45,392 nt of DNA, taken from contig JAQXEN010000027.1 of NCBI GenBank assembly GCA_029250825.1, positions 1-45,392 on the forward strand, in the 5' to 3' direction. Every line of letters starts with the position of its first letter. Position 1 is the stretch's first letter. The notes below the pieces were generated by a model that searched no databases, was not told the origin of the DNA, and saw nothing but the letters and a program-made list of their open reading frames with translations. This document shows positions 43,730 to 45,392 of the stretch, in pieces. The position numbers and the translations under genes are program-made. Origin of the DNA: Porticoccaceae bacterium (GTDB lineage: Bacteria; Pseudomonadota; Gammaproteobacteria; Pseudomonadales; Porticoccaceae).

Positions 43730-45391
43730 TTAGTTTGGTATAGGCGCAGCAAACACAGAGACATTGTCTACATAAAGATCCATTCCACAGGAAGAGACTG
43801 CCCCACATTCAGCTTTGATCATCAGCGACACTCCACCGGGAGCAGCCGTAACTGTTCTATCAAATTCATAGGATGTCCAACCCGACAAGCCGGCTGGGTT
43901 CGAGTTATCAATTAAAATGCCAGGCCCATTAGAGCTGCCACCACCAGTGTTCTCGTAGAAAAATTGTACTAAGATTTTTTCTGATATCGACCCGTCTGCT
44001 ACATCAGCTTTTAGATCAAATTTAACTGTGAATTCCTGTCCATCCTCAATATCACCTGCAGCCAAGTTGGCGGCTTTAATCAATGAAACTGAGTTGCTAG
44101 CGGACACAGACAACTTCGCCTCTCCATTCGCAATCGTAGCGTCGCCAACTACTTCCTCCCAACCTATGTCACCGCTAGCCTCAAAATCACCGTTGATAGT
44201 AAGTTCGCCTGCGGCTGGCGAGCTGCTGCCGTCAGCTGGAGACCCGTCCACCGCAACACAGGTACCATAGTTATCGCCTGTAACGTTGCCAGAGCCCAAG
44301 TCCCAACGGCGGTTAGCGTAACTACTGTTGTCAGTCACTGGTGTGCATGAATAATCACTGCCAATAAGATTTTCCTGAACGCCATCAACGACCCATAGGT
44401 ATTCCATGCTTTCGCTACCTGGCGTCATCGTGACAGTCCAAGTACCATCTCCATTATCGGCACCAACGAGGCCACTGCTGCCCCATTCCCACCATGGACC
44501 CGTGATGCTGACAGCCGTAGTGCCCTCCGGAACAGCAACAGTCAAAGTCAAATCAGTCGTTGTGCTCGTATCACCACCTGCATCTGTTGTTGGAACCGTA
44601 AGACCACCATAATTAATGTCATCAAAGTAGAACAGCTGATCGGTAGTGTCAGAACTATTTTGATCGAAGATCACAATAAACTTTGCATAGTCTACAGTGG
44701 TGCTTACCGCACCTTCGGCTGGGCTGGAGAAATCAAAGTAAAGTGTTTCCCACTCATTTGCCTTAGTGGCTGTCGCTTTGGCTAAGACAGCACCAGAATT
44801 AGTCGGTCCCGCTTCTAACTTTAGAGAATAAGCTTTGCCAACAGCAGGAGAACGCACACGCATTGAGATAACTTGATCGTCTTCACTCATCTTAAAGCTG
44901 AAATCTGGCGTGGCCGCAGATGAACCAACGATAAAGTAAGTACCATTCCAATCCTCTCCGGCACCTTCACGGGTAGAATAAGCTGAAGTGTTAGCGGCAT
45001 CATCGGGATCTTGAACCAACGCAGTATCCGACGCTCCATCCGGTCCAATATCGAACCAAATGTAATCTTGCACTGCATCTTCAAAATCGAGAGGGAACAC
45101 CACCATACCACTATCATCACCACCTGCATCCACTACCGCATCGCAGGTACCATAGTTATCGCCTGTAACGTTGCCAGAGCCCAAGTCCCAACGGCGGTTA
45201 GCGTAAGCATTATTGTCAGTCACTGGTGTGCATGAATAATCACTGCCAATAAGATTTTCCTTATCTCCATCAACGACCCACAGATACTCCATGGCAGCTG
45301 TTGGCGCTTCAGCAAAGGTTACCGTCCAAGTACCATCGCCATTATCTGCCGCTTCAGGCCCGCCATTTACATCCCATCCCCAGAAGGGGCC
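43730..45391 (-). CDS. Secreted multi-module carbohydrate-binding protein, C-terminal part (5' end beyond the window)
   Basis: This is 553 residues of a larger exported protein; the frame is open to the right edge, so the internal ATG at 45292 is not a real start. Module order from the edge: an E-set/starch-binding-like module (FWGWDVNGG, DNGDGTWTVTF, MEYLWVVDGD, ending in a Cys-bounded NRRWDLGSGN segment), then a beta-sandwich beginning VVFPLDFED and ending FYFDDINYGG. A second copy of the first module follows (WWEWGSSG, DNGDGTWTVTM, MEYLWVVDGV), then a C-terminal CBM4-like sandwich (NGDFEASGDIGWEEV to LYVDNVSVF). No catalytic residues are seen here; a glycoside hydrolase domain may lie upstream. 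Acidic, lysine-poor composition and Thr/Asp-rich linkers fit a marine secreted protein. Confidence 0.85.
   Translation of the reverse strand, partial: GPFWGWDVNGGPEAADNGDGTWTVTFAEAPTAAMEYLWVVDGDKENLIGSDYSCTPVTDNNAYANRRWDLGSGNVTGDNYGTCDAVVDAGGDDSGMVVFPLDFEDAVQDYIWFDIGPDGASDTALVQDPDDAANTSAYSTREGAGEDWNGTYFIVGSSAATPDFSFKMSEDDQVISMRVRSPAVGKAYSLKLEAGPTNSGAVLAKATATKANEWETLYFDFSSPAEGAVSTTVDYAKFIVIFDQNSSDTTDQLFYFDDINYGGLTVPTTDAGGDTSTTTDLTLTVAVPEGTTAVSITGPWWEWGSSGLVGADNGDGTWTVTMTPGSESMEYLWVVDGVQENLIGSDYSCTPVTDNSSYANRRWDLGSGNVTGDNYGTCVAVDGSPADGSSSPAAGELTINGDFEASGDIGWEEVVGDATIANGEAKLSVSASNSVSLIKAANLAAGDIEDGQEFTVKFDLKADVADGSISEKILVQFFYENTGGGSSNGPGILIDNSNPAGLSGWTSYEFDRTVTAAPGGVSLMIKAECGAVSSCGMDLYVDNVSVFAAPIPN
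44259..44407. repeat. 149-bp intragenic direct repeat, copy 1
   Basis: It is nearly identical to 45144-45292 (offset 885 bases). It encodes the MEYLWVVDG...NYGTC half-module, with only about four residue changes in 50. Confidence 0.9.
45144..45292. repeat. 149-bp intragenic direct repeat, copy 2
   Basis: This is the partner of 44259-44407. Outside the 149 bases the two modules diverge quickly (for example FWGWDVNGGPEA against WWEWGSSGLVGA), so only this half has been kept alike. Confidence 0.9.
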
Positions 45392-45392
45392 A

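Overview
This window looks like chromosome from a marine gammaproteobacterium. I infer something near the SAR92/Porticoccaceae-Cellvibrionales group. The reasons are a complete Na+-translocating NADH:quinone reductase operon, a TonB-receptor/GH3/carbohydrate-binding-module cluster, and a core gene order (nqrA-F, apbE, nqrM, sthA / long gap / mfd / csiV / nagZ / lexA / topA) that, as I recall it, matches Pseudomonas. No rRNA, tRNA, CRISPR array, insertion sequence or integrase was seen.

Layout. 1-432: the 5' part of a LysE/ArgO-type amino-acid exporter that runs off the left edge. 433-3212: an AT-richer accessory patch. It holds one AAA+ ATPase gene broken by a single in-frame TAG, between two copies of a 74-bp intergenic repeat. 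3213-12130: a small exported protein, then on the minus strand nqrABCDEF-apbE-nqrM-sthA. This is one operon that builds the sodium pump, attaches its FMN, supplies its iron centre and ends with soluble transhydrogenase. 12419-18950: a long NAD-dependent GAPDH divergent from mfd, then csiV. 18956-23421: a minus-strand run of envelope genes: NagZ, an MscS-type channel, an unrecognised polytopic membrane protein and a lipocalin lipoprotein with an odd serine-repeat N-terminus. 23702-25494: a small DUF-type protein, a LOG-family enzyme and lexA with a clear LexA box. 25605-29675: a thioredoxin-like ferredoxin, two small conserved proteins and topA, all on the minus strand. 29805-34882: an unknown membrane-anchored protein, UspA, Slt, TatD, a MOSC protein and a PhnZ-like HD protein. 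35137-45392: a probable beta-glucan (laminarin-type) utilisation region. It has a GH3 ExoP-like glucosidase, a LytS/LytTR two-component pair, a methyltransferase, a TonB-dependent receptor and a multi-module secreted carbohydrate-binding protein that runs off the right edge.

The most unusual feature is a repeated theme. Short direct tandem iterations with different unit lengths (28, 15, 14, 13 and 12 bp between genes; 6 and about 9 bp inside reading frames) recur at gene boundaries and in two protein N-termini. The other points worth a second look are the amber-interrupted AAA+ ATPase between repeats, the lipocalin with a very long pre-signal region, an Slt gene with no ordinary start codon ahead of its signal peptide, a PhnZ-like HD protein that lacks the usual glutamate, and a recent 149-bp duplication in the carbohydrate-binding protein. 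I found no clear complete new multi-gene system. The nearest candidates are the AAA+ remnant and the membrane protein/lipocalin unit.
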